This document shows, piece by piece, positions 31,546 through 43,322 of a stretch of DNA of 64,000 bases. Under the pieces are notes generated by a model. The model ran no database searches. It was not told where the DNA came from and saw only the letters and a list, made by a program, of their open reading frames with translations. Positions within the stretch are counted from its first letter, which is position 1. Every line of letters starts with the position of its first letter. Source of the stretch: Paraescarpia echinospica (lineage: Eukaryota; Annelida; Polychaeta; Sabellida; Siboglinidae); contig CM034536.1 of NCBI GenBank assembly GCA_020002185.1, positions 7,074,917-7,138,916 of the forward strand, written 5' to 3'. Both the position numbers and the translations under genes were made by a program.

Positions 31546-32610
31546 TTTTTCTTTAAGGCCTATTGTTTAGCAGGCCGTTTGCGCTCGCGCATTGTGCCAC
31601 TGCTAAAAAGCGGACCAGTAGCTTTGCTGCCTGACCAGTAACTCTTTCGAGTTTCTGGTCCAGATGACTAGGACCTTTCTGGGGTAAAAGTCGAACATTG
31701 GTTATTACCATCACAGTATGTTGATCATCTACTTATTTACATTGGAGCAATATGGTGAGGTGATTATCATTGAATTCTCTCAGGCATGAGAAAAGTCCTG
31801 TAGGAAAGCAGAAACTATTGCAAACATGTAAGTCAATAACTCTAAATAACTATCGTTTTTTAATATGTGACCAATTGAAATGGTAGATTATAGAGGCCAA
31901 CGATCTAAAGTCGCGAATGGACATAGAACGTTGCGAGTTAGGAAATGAACTTAAATGATGCCAAGTTAACGTATTTATAATATCATATTATATAAATAAC
32001 CGGCTTTCCCACGGGTTAAATTTATGTTACTGTACTATCACTAAATTCCATTGACCGATTAATTTCACGTAAGTGACACATAGAAAGTGTATAGATAGCA
32101 TACCACTTTCATCAGTATTATTGGACATTGTTCGCGGTGTCAACGGGGGGGGGGGTAGTGTTTGAGATTGTTTTGAATTAACACCAGATGATGCAATTGT
32201 AACTCACGCGTTTCTACTCGGATGACGAGAGCAGATTTTGTTGCAGATTTGCTGAGTGCATCTAACTGCACTAACCTGGATTTTCACCAAAACCAACAAC
32301 AAAATTCAAAAAAATATTTACCCTCTATAACTATTGCAGGCTTACAGGTCCGTACCCAACACGTATCCAACTTCGTTTTCCAACTATAATTTATGGTTAT
32401 CAATTATTACTGTGAGTTCTACAGTGAAATGTGTACATAATTTATACATGTAAATGTAAAGGTGATATATTTTGGGGGTCGGACAAGCACCATTGTTTTT
32501 GAATCCCATGTAAAACGAATTCCCAATCGAAATGTACGCCTACTCACCGAAAGTAGTTATGTAGGTGGTTTACGAGGGACGCAATCTGTTTTCCGTCAGT
32601 GCAAGTACAA
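31546..32610. other. Gap, nothing recognised
   Basis: About 1.06 kb of AT-rich sequence with a poly(G) run near 32144-32154. No repeat unit or motif-bearing frame. Confidence 0.45.
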
Positions 32611-32621
32611 AAGTGCCCGGA

Positions 32622-32652
32622 TGTAGGTCAAGGTCAAAGATCAAGGTCAAAT
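32622..32652 (+). promoter_or_regulatory. Two ERR/SF-1-like TCAAGGTCA sites
   Basis: TCAAGGTCA occurs at 32628-32636 and 32641-32649, 13 bp apart, inside AGGTCAAGGTCAAAGATCA. This is the extended half-site bound by monomeric nuclear receptors (ERR, SF-1/NR5A). Similar AAGGTCA runs are also common as dispersed repeats in invertebrates, so function is not established. Confidence 0.45.
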
Positions 32653-32659
32653 ACCAGGA

Positions 32660-33010
32660 TGTAGGTCAAGTGGCGCCCCCTGTTGAAATTTTTAAACTAA
32701 AATAGTGCCCCCTGTCGGAATTTTTATTGACTAAATATATGGACCAAAGTTCACTACTGCAAAAATTCGTGATTCTTAGTTTGACCAGTAGCGCCACCTG
32801 GCGGATTTTTTTGTAAAGTAAATGTCCCCTGGTGGATTTTTTTAAACTAGTTTCCCCTGTCGGATAAGTCGTGAACTACAAGTGGTGTCATCTGTCGGAC
32901 AAGGGTTGAACTAAATGTAGGAGTACTGCCAAAATTCGTGTCTCTTGCACGTTTGCGTGCGATGGAGCCCCCTGACGGAGTGATCATGAACTACGAACAT
33001 CATTCCTGGC
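32660..33010. repeat. Degenerate repeat with CTCF-like cores
   Basis: Repeated motif GTGGCGCCCCCTGTTG, AGTGCCCCCTGTCGG, AGCGCCACCTGGCGG, GGTGTCATCTGTCGG and GGAGCCCCCTGACGG, each followed by a T-rich stretch and GAACTAA. Spacing is 35-60 bp. The cores resemble the CTCF consensus read as GCGCCCCCTGNTGG. Confidence 0.65.
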
Positions 33011-33137
33011 AGACAAGTGTTGAACCAAATAAAAATAGGTCAGTGACGTCGTTAAATAGATCATTGCGCATGCGCAATGATGTCTTTTTTTATGTCCCAT
33101 AGGTTGTGGATCATTTTTTTAGGTATAGCGCCTCCTA

Positions 33138-33410
33138 GCCTATACATTTATATCTATTATATTGTTTTTAGTTACCATGCAGATCTAAGACCTTCTCATC
33201 ACCCTGTTTGTAAATGTTTGCCTATCAATGTCTCCTATTACTTGCATACGTCGACTGCTCCCTGTATTAACAAAGCCTATACATTTATATCTATTATATT
33301 GTTTCTGGTTACCATGCAGATCTACGACCTTCCTGTCACCCTGTTTGTAAATGTTTGCCTATTAATGTCTCTTATTACTTGCATATTGCGTACCTATGTA
33401 TGTTATTAAT
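33138..33410. repeat. Tandem duplication, ~137-bp unit (two copies)
   Basis: CCTATACATTTATATCTATT to about 33260 is repeated from about 33275. Shared internal markers are GTTACCATGCAGATCT and CACCCTGTTTGTAAATG. Few substitutions separate them, so the duplication is fairly recent. Confidence 0.88.
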
Positions 33411-33584
33411 GGCAGACGTGAAGTGATTCCTGAACATGTAACATTTTTTTAGACATCTTTATTAACAAAATCAAGGTTTCGCAATACTTTAATATTCATC
33501 AGTGCTATAGTCATCAGTGCTATGCAAGCTTGTATGAACTTGTATTTTTTGTTCAAGTCTTATCTACTCTTCTCATCAGTTCTG

Positions 33585-33870
33585 GCAAGCTCCCATGTTA
33601 AAGCATATAGGATTTTTTTATGTTAGACCATAGGAGGTTGTCTCCATGTTAAAGCATAGGGAATTTGTTTATGTTAAAGGATAGAGGTTAAAGTCCATGT
33701 TAAACCATAGGGAGTTTTTTATGTCAAAGCATAGGGGCTAAAGGCCATGTTAAACTATAGGGAGTTTATTCCATGTTAAAGCATAGGAGCTAAAGGCCAT
33801 GTTAAAGCATAGGGAATTTTTATATGATAAAGCGTAGGGGCTAAAATTCGTATTCGAGACGTGTCTGGAC
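33585..33870. repeat. Minisatellite, ~45-bp unit
   Basis: Irregular units of CCATGTTAAAGCATAGGGA + ATTTTTATGTTAAAGCATAG + GGGCTAAAGG. Unit length varies from 38 to 50 bp. Six or seven copies are recognisable. Confidence 0.82.
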
Positions 33871-33959
33871 TTGTTTGTTTGTTGCGGGCGCGAACGCGCT
33901 CGAGTCCTGTATAACGGCAAAACTATTATGGTCATTTGGTTAGCCATCCTTTATAAAAA

Positions 33960-35605
33960 CTTTATTAGAAAATTCAATATGTCTGTATGTAGTTCAGTAT
34001 AGAAACATTACACAGTTATGTCTGCGTATATTTCAATACAGATGATAGGTAGTTATGTATATGTGTATTTCAGTAGTTCAGGACAGATATGTTAACCACT
34101 TATGTCTGTGTGTAGTTCAGTACAGAGACGTTAGCCAGTTATGTATGTGTGTAGTTCAGTAGAGATGATAGCCAGTTATGCCTGTGTGTAGTTCAGTACA
34201 GAGATGTTAGCCTGTTATGTCGGTGTGTAGTTAAGTAGAGATGATAGGCAGTTATGTATGTGTGTATTTTAGTAGAGACGTTAGCCAGTAATGTATTTAT
34301 GTAGTTCAGTACAGAGACGTTAGCCAGTTATGTATATGTGTAGTTTAGTAGAGATGATAGCCAGTTATGCATGAGTGTAGTTCAGTACAGAGATGATAGC
34401 CAGTTACGTATGTGTGCAGTTAAGTAGAGACGACAGCCAGTAATGTCTGTGTGTAGTTCAGTAGAGATGATAGGCAGTTATGTATGTGTGTATTTCACTA
34501 GAGACGTTAGCCAGTTATGTATCTGTGTAGTTCAGTACAGAGACATTAGCCAGTTATGCCTGCGTGTAGTTCAGTACAGAGATGTTAGCCTGTTACGTCG
34601 GTGTGTAGTTCAGTACAGAGATGATAGCCAGTTATGTATGTGTGTAGTTAAGTAGAGATGATAGGCAGTTATGTATGTGTGTAGTTCAGTAGAGATAATA
34701 GTCAGTTATGTATGTGTGTATTTTAGTAGAGACGTTAGCCAGTAATGTATCTGTGTAGTTCAGTACAGAGACGTTAGCCAGTTATTTATATGTGTATTCA
34801 GTAGAGATGATAGCCAGTTATGCATGTGTGTAGTTCAGTACAGAGATGATAGCCAGTTACGTATGTGTGCGGTTAAGTAGAGACGACAGCCAGTAATGTC
34901 TGTGTGTAGTTCAGTAGAGATGATAGGCAGTTATGTATGTGTGTATTTCACTAGAGACGTTAGCCAGTTATGTATCTGTGTAGTTCAGTACAGAGACGTT
35001 AGCCAGTTATGTATATGTGTAGTTCAGTAGAGATGATAGCCAGTTATGTATGTGTGTAGTTAAGTAGAGATGACAGCCAGTAATGTCTGCGTGTAGTTCA
35101 GTAGATATGATAGGCAGTTATGTATGTATGTATTTTAGTAGAGACGTTAGCCAGTTATGCCTGTGTGTAGTTCAGTACAGATATGTTAGCCTGTTATGTC
35201 GGTGTGTAGTTCAGTACAGAGATGATAGCCAGTTATGTATGTGTGTAGTTAAGTAGAGATGATAGGCAGTTATGTATATGTGTAGTTAAGTAGAGATGAT
35301 AGCCAGTTATGCCTGTGTGTAGTTCAGTACAGAGATGTTAGCCTGTTATGTCGGTGTGTAGTTCAGTACAGAGATGATAGCCAGTTACGTATGTGCGTAG
35401 TTAAGTAGAGATGAGAGCCAGTAATGTATGTGTGTAGTTCAGTAGAGATAATAGGCAGTTATGTATGTGTGTATTTCAGTAGAGACGTTAGCCAGTTATG
35501 TATATGTGTAGTTCAGTACAGAGACGTTACCCAGTTATGTATATGTGTAGTTCAGTAGAGATGATAGCCATTTATATATGTGTGTAGTTCAGTACAGAGA
35601 TGTTA
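33960..35605. repeat. Minisatellite, 36/39-bp unit (about 43 copies)
   Basis: Units read approximately GTTAGCCAGTTATGTATGTG + TGTAGTTCAGTACAGAGAC (39 bp). A 36-bp variant has TAGAGATGA in place of TACAGAGAYGT. Alternation of the two variants gives a loose higher-order pattern. Confidence 0.95.
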
Positions 35606-36600
35606 ATGAACTCAGACCAACTAGTCGGACAAACGAAGCACTATACTTTGACCGACACGCTGCACGAATCAAACTATAGACACGAGTTGTACAAACGAAA
35701 CACTAAACTTAGCCGAACACGTGGTACGAATTGAACTTAGACCAACTAGTCGGACAAACGAAACACTATACTTAGCCCAACAGGTTGCACGAATCAAACT
35801 ATAGGCACGAGTTGCACAAACGAAACACCAATTACTTAGATCAACGAGTGACAAGAACCAAACTTGTCGGACAAATGAAACACCAAACACTTAGATCAAC
35901 GAGTGACAAGATCCAAACTAGTGGGACAAACGAAACACCAAGCACTTAGACCAACGAGTGACAAGAACTAAACTACGAGACAAGAGACGAGACAACGGAC
36001 GAGATATCACACGAGACTATGGATGAAACATTATATGAGAGTACGGACGAAACAACGGACGAGATATCACACGAGACTATGGATTAGACATCACATGAGA
36101 GTACGGACGACACAAGAGACGAGACAACGGGCGAGATATCACACGAGACTATGGATGAAACATTACACGAGAGTACGGACGAAACAACGGACGAGATATT
36201 ACACGAGACTATGGATGAGACATCACATGAGAGTACGGACGAGACAAGAGACGAAACAACGGACGAGATATTGCACGAGACTGCGACTTGTCGGACAAAC
36301 GAAACACCAAACACTTAGACCAACGAGTAACAAGAACTAAACTACGAGACAAGAGACAAGACAACAGACGAGATATTGTACGAGACTGCGACATATCGGA
36401 CAAATGAAACACCAAACACTTAGATCAACGAGTGACAAGAAACAATCTTGTCTGACAAACGAAACACCAAACACTTAGATCAACGAATGGGACAAACGAA
36501 ACAATAAACTCAGCCCAACAGGTTGCACGAATTGACCTTAGACCAACTAGTTACACAAACGAAACACTATACTTTGACCAATACGTCAATGATCTCTCAG
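35606..36600. repeat. Two interleaved minisatellites (GGACAAACGAAACAC and GAGACGAGACAACGGACGAG)
   Basis: 35606-35970 and 36285-36570 consist of about 60-bp units with ACCAACTAGTCGGACAAACG and AAACACYAAACTTAGACCAAC. 35975-36290 consists of a second repeat with ACGGACGAGATATCACACGA, GACTATGGATGARACAT and YACATGAGAGTACGGACGA. The first array flanks the second on both sides. Confidence 0.88.
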
Positions 36601-36651
36601 TTACATGTGATATTAATGACTACGTAATACAGCAATGTTATGTTAATAAAG

Positions 36652-37270
36652 TTTTTGTGTGGAGCGCAGTGGCATTGGACTGTCAATAGCGAGAATTCGA
36701 TCGGTTTCGAATCCTGTGCTGCCGTGTCGAACCTGGGCAAGTTCGTTCACTCTACGTTTCTCCAGTTCTCTCAGCTGTATGACTGACTACCTAGGTATAG
36801 ACAATAATGGATATTTGTGTACGAATACTCTTCGCGCATTAAATGCAGAGTGGCTGAATGCTTCCCAGAGAAGTATCGGTGGTATTCGATAAAACAAGAC
36901 TGTCAGGAGTAAAGGATAAAGCGCTTTGAGCAGTCCAAAGGACTGGGTACTGCGATATATAAGGACTTACTTTCTTGGGCTCTAAAGATTCACGCATGTA
37001 CATGTGTTGGCCTTACACGGAAGGGTTCATTATCATTATTATCCGCAATGATAAAATACATTTGTGTTATGTTACGTGTACGGTCAATGCGCATGACAGA
37101 AAGATATTCATATGGTAATGCAGATTATAATTACGTTACATGAGAATACGTCAATTATCCTCAATTATGCTTATTAGCTAGATTCATGTATTTATATGTA
37201 GACCTTATATCAAGGGGGCATTGTAATTATTATACACAATGTTCCCTGTTAAATGTACTTGCACTATGTT
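36652..37270 (+). repeat. SINE family S1 (tRNA-Lys-like head), copy 1
   Basis: Head TGGAGCGCAGTGGCATTGGA ... GGTTTCGAATCC resembles A and B boxes. It is followed by GTATAGACAATAATGGATAT, CGCGCATTAAATGCAGA, TTCCCAGAGAAGTATC and TTTGAGCAGTCCAAAGGACT, all shared with the inverted copy at 42705-43322. Homology extends to about 37270, giving a unit of about 620 bp, long for a SINE. Confidence 0.85.
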
Positions 37271-37979
37271 ACATGTACGATAGATGCTCACGAGAGTAAC
37301 ATAATTATAATTATGCTAAGCATAATCATGTTATATAAGTCTAATATGAGACGAATTGAACAAGTAATTACAGAGTTAGTCGTGTATATTTTGATACCAA
37401 TAAGCATTTCATAAAAAAAAACTAATGCAGTATAAAACTATTTAATGTCTATGTACATTGTTTTGTTCTCTGAATATAATTTCTGCGTATTTACGTACAC
37501 GCATCTGGATTACTTGAGGTTTATGCAGAAACATTTTCTTGCTCATTCTTATTCCCAAAATTAAAATCGTTACAAAATCGCAGGTAAAAGCTATTGAGGA
37601 GGCCCCAACATAAACTTGCGTAATTTTAACAATGTTCCCCAATTTTTTTAGCTGTAAACTTTTGATATCTTATTTAGGATATATGCTTGCTTTCAAAACT
37701 GTAACAATTGCTTCTGTTGCAATTTTTTGCAATGTGACCCTCTTTTGGTAATAAATTTCCTACACTAACCACGCATATCGGTCGGTGAATGTCCTTCATT
37801 CATGACAACAATAGGGACAGCCTCAGCCCAGTACTGTTTGTCATCTAGCTACCTCGAGGAGCTTACCTTCAAAACACTACTGTTAAGTTTAAAACACTAT
37901 CCCAACGTACTCTGAAGACACTACCCAATGTCAAAACACTACCGTTATTATATTTTACCAGCCAAGTACACAAGTTACC
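37271..37979. other. AT-rich gap, nothing recognised
   Basis: About 700 bp. No motif-bearing frame or repeat unit was identified. Confidence 0.45.
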
Positions 37980-39335
37980 TTTGGTAATCATCCTATACAC
38001 TAAGGTCAAGTTCGTAATCGTTGGAACCAATTAGGCAACGGGAATAAATAGTTAGTGTGAAATGTCATAACATATTAATGCGTAGACGCGGGACACGGAG
38101 GGGTGCAGAGGGGCAGCTGCCTCCCTGGAATTTCTCAGGGGGGCAGACATATGGATCTGCCCGCCATTAAATGTAAGCGTGAATGTTTTTGTGTGAGCGT
38201 CAATGGCGGGTGGAAATATACATTTTATGAACGATTAATGTGTATTTTTGTAGACTGTGAAAGGTGTGTGTATTTGGAGGGCAATCATTGTTTTCTGCCC
38301 CCCCCCCCACCTGTAATAGGCGGCGCGGTGGCGAACATTTTTACCAAAGCAGTCACAGTCGAGCCAACCGAGACAGCCACAAGGTGAAGGAAAATGTGAG
38401 CATTGGCGGCGGCGAACATTTTGTAGCCCCCCCTCCAATATGAATTTCGTTCCCGCGTCACTGTTTTAATGTCAACATTATAATTAGTTATGATTTGAGT
38501 TAGTCATAGTTGAGGTTAGTCATAGTGTAAGCTTTGGAACCTGTCAGACGACGGGAATAAATAGTTAGTGTGATAATCATATGAGGGGAATAAGTAATTA
38601 CTCATTAGGGCTAAGATTAATTGGGGTAATTAGTTATGGATAAAGTAAGTTATGAAGGGTTATCGTTATTTTTATTGCACAATGGTTATAACCAATCGGA
38701 CGTTAGGAATAAATCATTATTTTTAATTAGGGTTAATGTTATTATTAGTTATGGTTGGAGTCAGGTGTGATTGAAGAAGAAGACGAATTTCTTTTATTTG
38801 ACCTGTCAGACATATAAATTATAATTTTAAATAGTACAATTTATTTTCTTATTATAAACATTGTATGTAATTGCAAAAATAGGGGTCAGGAGACTTCTCT
38901 AAGACTTTGATAGTCGCTCTCGATGAGCTACCTAATAAACCAAAATTAAAATAAATCATTGGTCAAATTAAATTCCTTTCTTAAAAAAATTTAAACTGAA
39001 TATATTAATAATATCTCTGATTTTATATGTACACGCGTAGGAAAAGTGCATGTGTGTGTGCGTGCATGAGTGTGAGCATGTGTGTGGAGTCATGTATGAT
39101 TGCGGTCATGGTAATCGTTGGAACCAATCAGAGGACGGAAATAAATAGTTAGTGTGAAATGTTCTTATTAATTAGGTTATGATTATCATAAGTAATGATT
39201 TTAGTTAGTTATGGTTGGAGTTGAGGTAATCATTGGAACTAGTCGGAAGACGAGAATGAAAAATTTGTGAATTTGTTGTATTATTCATTAAAAAGATTAG
39301 GGTTATTAGAAGAAGAAGAATTTGTTTTATTATTT
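37980..39335. repeat. Degenerate tandem repeat interrupted by a MITE
   Basis: GTAATCGTTGGAACCAAT with GACGGRAATAAATAGTTAGT recurs near 37985, 38530, 38690, 39110 and 39225. Between these are GGTTATGATTATYAGTTATG and GGAGTTAGTCATAGTTG variants. The MITE at 38083-38463 lies inside the array. A short TG-rich microsatellite occurs at 39045-39085. Confidence 0.7.
38083..38463 (+). mobile_element. MITE family M1, copy 2 (381 bp)
   Basis: Left end TAGACGCGGGACACGG and right end CGTTCCCGCGTCACTG are diverged terminal inverted repeats of the CAGTGGCGCGGGAACG family. The interior matches copy 1. TTAATG is present just outside both ends (38075-38082 and 38464-38471), suggesting an imperfect 8-bp target duplication. 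Confidence 0.8.
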
Positions 39336-39440
39336 ACTGTATATGTATATATGTATATACATATATACATATATACATATATACATACATATACAGTCTG
39401 TATATGACACATATATATATATATATGTGAGTGTGTGTGA

Positions 39441-39485
<45 letters not shown>

Positions 39486-39691
39486 TACATATACAGTCTG
39501 TATAATTTATTATATTACACATATATTATATATATATATATACTATTATATACACATACATACATATATGTTCGCGTTTCAAACTATTGAGGTATGTGGG
39601 ATTCGCTTATGCCATTTCAACGATTTGTCCCGCCAGTCATCGCCATTCGACATGGCTGAGGGCACGCCGCATCTCGACATCCACAACGATG

Positions 39692-39725
<34 letters not shown>

Positions 39726-39830
39726 CATACATATACAGTCTGTATATGACATATATGTGTGTTTGTGTGTGTGTTTGTGTGTGTGTAATATATACATATG
39801 TATATATATGTCATATGTGTTCGTTGGACA
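39336..39830. repeat. (TA)n/(CATATA)n microsatellite block
   Basis: Three stretches of TATACATATATAC and (TA)n with GTGTGTGAGTG inserts at 39340-39500, 39515-39570 and 39690-39815. ACATACATATACAGTCTGTATA recurs three times (about 39380, 39485, 39725), so the block contains a larger duplicated unit. The open frames across it are low complexity. Confidence 0.92.
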
Positions 39831-40415
39831 TCCAATTCATGCGATAGATAGCTGAGATCAATTCTACAATGTTCTCGCCATTTAGTGGAATCCGATAAAT
39901 TCGAACGATACACACCTTTTACAAACGATGTGTGCATCCAACCGCATTACAAATTGACAGCTTTGTGATTTTGTTCAACAAAGGTAACTTACGTGAAACC
40001 AATTGATTCTCCAGCTTTTACTGTCACAGTCTGCTCCTGTACGTCCTACAACGGATTTAAATTATAGTTACGAACAGACTCTTACTATAATTGGATAAGC
40101 TTATTTTAACTTTGATTATAATTTAATTGCAATTAAATGCGCACCTATCAAACACGTCAATTGCTCTCATCTGTTAACGTTTCCCGAAAGCCACAAACAA
40201 GTAGAGGTATATAATAAAATATTACGATTTCACGCTTGTCACATGCAAGAGAAGATCAAAGCAGAAGATATAGTACGATTGCTTAGTTTTTTACTCGCCA
40301 CGACCAACCAAAGCGTTAAGTTTGCGCGCCGTCGTTTGCATGCAGACGTCACGCTGCACTATCACCGCGTGCAGATGTCGGCAAACTGCAGGATCTGTCC
40401 TTGCTTGGCTGACAT
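39831..40415. other. Gap, nothing recognised
   Basis: About 585 bp. AT-rich to about 40240, then GC-rich as the decayed gene approaches. Confidence 0.4.
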
Positions 40416-40417
40416 AA

Positions 40418-41516
40418 ACTCCTCAAAAGTCGTCAAACATCTTCGAAGATTTGCTCCGTCTCCACGGGCCGGAGTGCTTCCGTCGGAGCGATCGAATGAG
40501 CCGGATCAAGAACTCGCTTTATTGCTACATAAAAGCAAGCGGCACCTACAAGAAAGTTGTGAAGACAGTGATTGGCGATGCCTTCCGTTTCTATCGACGT
40601 TACAGCGTCCACAACATCAACTAAGCTGATCATGTGTGCACCACACATCCGGTGATCGTCGTAGCGCCGCACCTCTGCCAGAAGTACAACATTGACGACG
40701 AGCCGGAACTGCTGAGGGACATACTTATGTCGGTGTTCCTCTGCGACAGAGGCTTCGATCGCTTCGTTACCTTCCTCCACTCGTTGGACCCAAAGCGAGC
40801 TGGGCATGCTCATGAAATCATTGGCCTCTACTTCCAGGTGAGATCCAGAAATTACCGGACTCTGTTGAGTTACACACCAATGATATTAATGCGTGCATCG
40901 TGTAAATATATCAAGTTATGAAACAGGTCTAGTATTCTGTCATTGCCTACCACCGTTTCATGTCAGCTTTCAAACTCCTTCCATAAGTGAAACACATCGT
41001 GACATCGTTTACTATATTTATTGCTTATTCCTTGCGGAATAATTTTTTTTGAATAGGACATGATATGTTTCCTGGGCTTTCTTGTTTCTTCCTATAGCTT
41101 CCACTCTACGTCATCGTGACGGAGCTGAACGCGTCTGTCTTTTGGCGCACGCACAACCGTATCGGCGGGTGTGAGACAGCAATACCTCACGAAGCAGAAC
41201 CGTAAGGACATCGAACTAAAGCTGTGCCTACGCTACTTCTGTCTCTCCCTCGAGCGGCTTCCCATTACCGTCGGCAACCACGTCACTTCCGACGCGCCGC
41301 CGTCCGACCGCTACCACCTCTCCTCGTTCGGCTTGTATCCTCACTACCGACCACTGCTACCGCGAGACCGCATCGACTCGCCAGCTGAACACATGCATAT
41401 TTGTGGCTGCGCCATCAGGCGGACGCTGAAGGAGAAACAAGCCCTGCCTGCCGGGATACAACAGCTTCCGGTGCTGGTCTTTATTAAACAGTATATGGAT
41501 CTTATGTTAGACTGAA
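40418..41516 (+). pseudogene. Decayed two-exon gene with a possible CARD-like C-terminal helix pattern
   Basis: Exon A (about 40418-40836) reads SNIFEDLLRLHGPECF, MSRIKNSLYCYIKASG, TVIGDAFRFYRRYSVHNIN, a TAA at 40622, then APHLCQKYNIDDEPELLRDI and GFDRFVTFLHSLDPKRAGHA. It ends LYFQ at a consensus donor CAG|GTGAG. Exon B starts after TTCCTATAG (41097) in matching phase with LPLYVIVTELNASVFWRTHN. It is then frameshifted near 41167 into a 114-codon frame (QQYLTKQNRKDIELKLCLRY to FIKQYMDLMLD and a stop). Third codon positions in exon B are strongly G/C, a coding signature. The RGFDRFVxxLHSL...GHAH pattern loosely recalls death-fold (CARD) domains; that assignment is weak. Confidence 0.55.
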
Positions 41517-42704
41517 TCGTCTGCCTGGAAACAAAAACACTGCCTGTGGTCTTTGCCTCAATTGTCTTTGAGTACTAGCTGTCTTCATAACATATGGTGT
41601 TCTCTGTTAACAACCCGGAGAAAAAACAAATCAAGTGGAAGACACTTAAAATGTGCCTCCTCAAATCGATGTTATCGTTCATCTCGTGCAGACGTCTAAC
41701 TAGTCATTACAACATACTGATGCGTTCACAGATATGCTAATTAATTTAGGTTTCGTAATATAATCCAACTATTGAATTATTTTGGTCCGCGTCCGGTCAG
41801 AATTCGACAAAAAGGGCCAAAGTGGTTCTTCGAGAAATATGACAAAGGTCTGCTTTTTTAAACCCACTGCAGATATATATATATATATGTGTATATATAT
41901 ATATATATATAATAGTGCAGCTACTAACGTATTACAAACTTAAATACCACATAACCTTCTTCACGATGGGCAAAATTAATTTACGAAGTATGTTCAATAA
42001 TCTGGGATGACAAAGGATGGTCAGTAATCTAAATTAACGAAGGAGTTTTTTTTATAGAAATGCTATGGCTTTTCACAGCCGTCGCCTTTGAATAATGCGC
42101 TTGTTGCATGATTTATCTGATAATAGTCAGTTCGGAGTTTTTTCTTCATTTTGTTGCAGTTTAAGTGCACCTCTTTTAGTTGACGTTACAACGTTCGATT
42201 GGAGTAGGAATGGCGACATTTAAATGCTCAGCTGCGCATGAGAACATCGCTGTACGGTTGTGGTTTTAGTAACTATTACATGTTTTCGACTCGACTCCGA
42301 GGGTAGGCTTGTGTGTCTGACATACCTGTTTAGCTACATATATGTACGTACGTGCGTATACATACACCATACAAAGGAGAATGCTTCATATACATTGGCT
42401 GGAGTTTTAAACGTTTATTAAAGTTGCTCTTGAACAAAGTATAGTCATACGTAACGTGTTCGAAAAACATTGGTCTGAACGTAGAGTGACGCTGCATGGT
42501 TAGGTAGTATCAATTCCATTTATTGGTTTGACTCTAGGTCAAAAGAAATCTACCTTATAGATAAATCGCATCAAGCTAACGATAAAAATGACGCAAACGA
42601 CAAACCTTCTGACGCTTGTTAGTTGTTAAATTGTAGATCGAATCAATTTACAGTCCAAAATTCGTAGTATATGTACGACCGCTATATTCATAAAGTGTTG
42701 CAAT
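41517..42704. other. Gap; (TA)n microsatellite at 41872-41910
   Basis: No gene signal. A TATATATATGTGTATATATA tract occurs at 41872-41910. Confidence 0.5.
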
Positions 42705-43322
42705 ATCAGTACATCTAACAGGGAACATTGTGTATAATAATTATAATGACCCCTTGATATAAGATCTACATATATAAATACATGAATCTAGCTAATAAGT
42801 TTAATTGAGGAAAAATTGACGTATTCTTTCCCAAATAACGTGATTATAATCTGAATTACTATATAAATATCCTTCTGTCATGCGCATTGACCGTATACGT
42901 AACATAACACAAATTCGTTTTATTATTGCGCATACTAATTATAATGAACCCTTCCGTATAAGGCCAACACATGAACATACGTGAATCTCTAGAGCCCGAG
43001 AAGGTAAGTTCTTATATATCGCAATACCCAGTCCTTTGGACTGCTCAAAGTGCTTTATCCTTTAGTCCCTGACAGTCTTGTTTAATCAAACACCATCGAG
43101 TCTTCTCTGGGAAGCATTCAGCCAATCTGCAGTTAATGCGCGAAGAGTATCCGTACACAAATATCCATTACTGTCTATACCCAGGTAGTCAGTCGTACAT
43201 CTGAGTGAAATGGAGCAACGTCGAGTGAACTAGCTTGCCCAATTTTCGAAACGGCAACACAGGATTCGAACCCGGGTTCTCTCGATTAAGAGTCTGATGC
43301 TTTGGTCACTGCGCCACAGCAC
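42705..43322 (-). repeat. SINE family S1, copy 2, inverted relative to copy 1
   Basis: On the minus strand the head reads GTGGCGCAGTGACCAAAGCA, TCAGACTCTTAATCGAGAG and GGGTTCGAATCC. These are A box, a Lys-CTT-like anticodon arm (GACTCTTAATC) and B box of a tRNA-Lys. It is then collinear with copy 1 (36652-37270) for about 600 bp. Mismatched acceptor stem and the long 3' body exclude a functional tRNA gene. Confidence 0.87.

Noticed and set aside
39281..39855. Tyr/Ile-rich open frames
   Set aside because: Low-complexity (TA)n and (CATATA)n microsatellite.
40433..40813. 126-codon minus-strand frame opposite the decayed gene
   Set aside because: Antisense shadow; the plus strand has splice-consistent exons and better codon structure.
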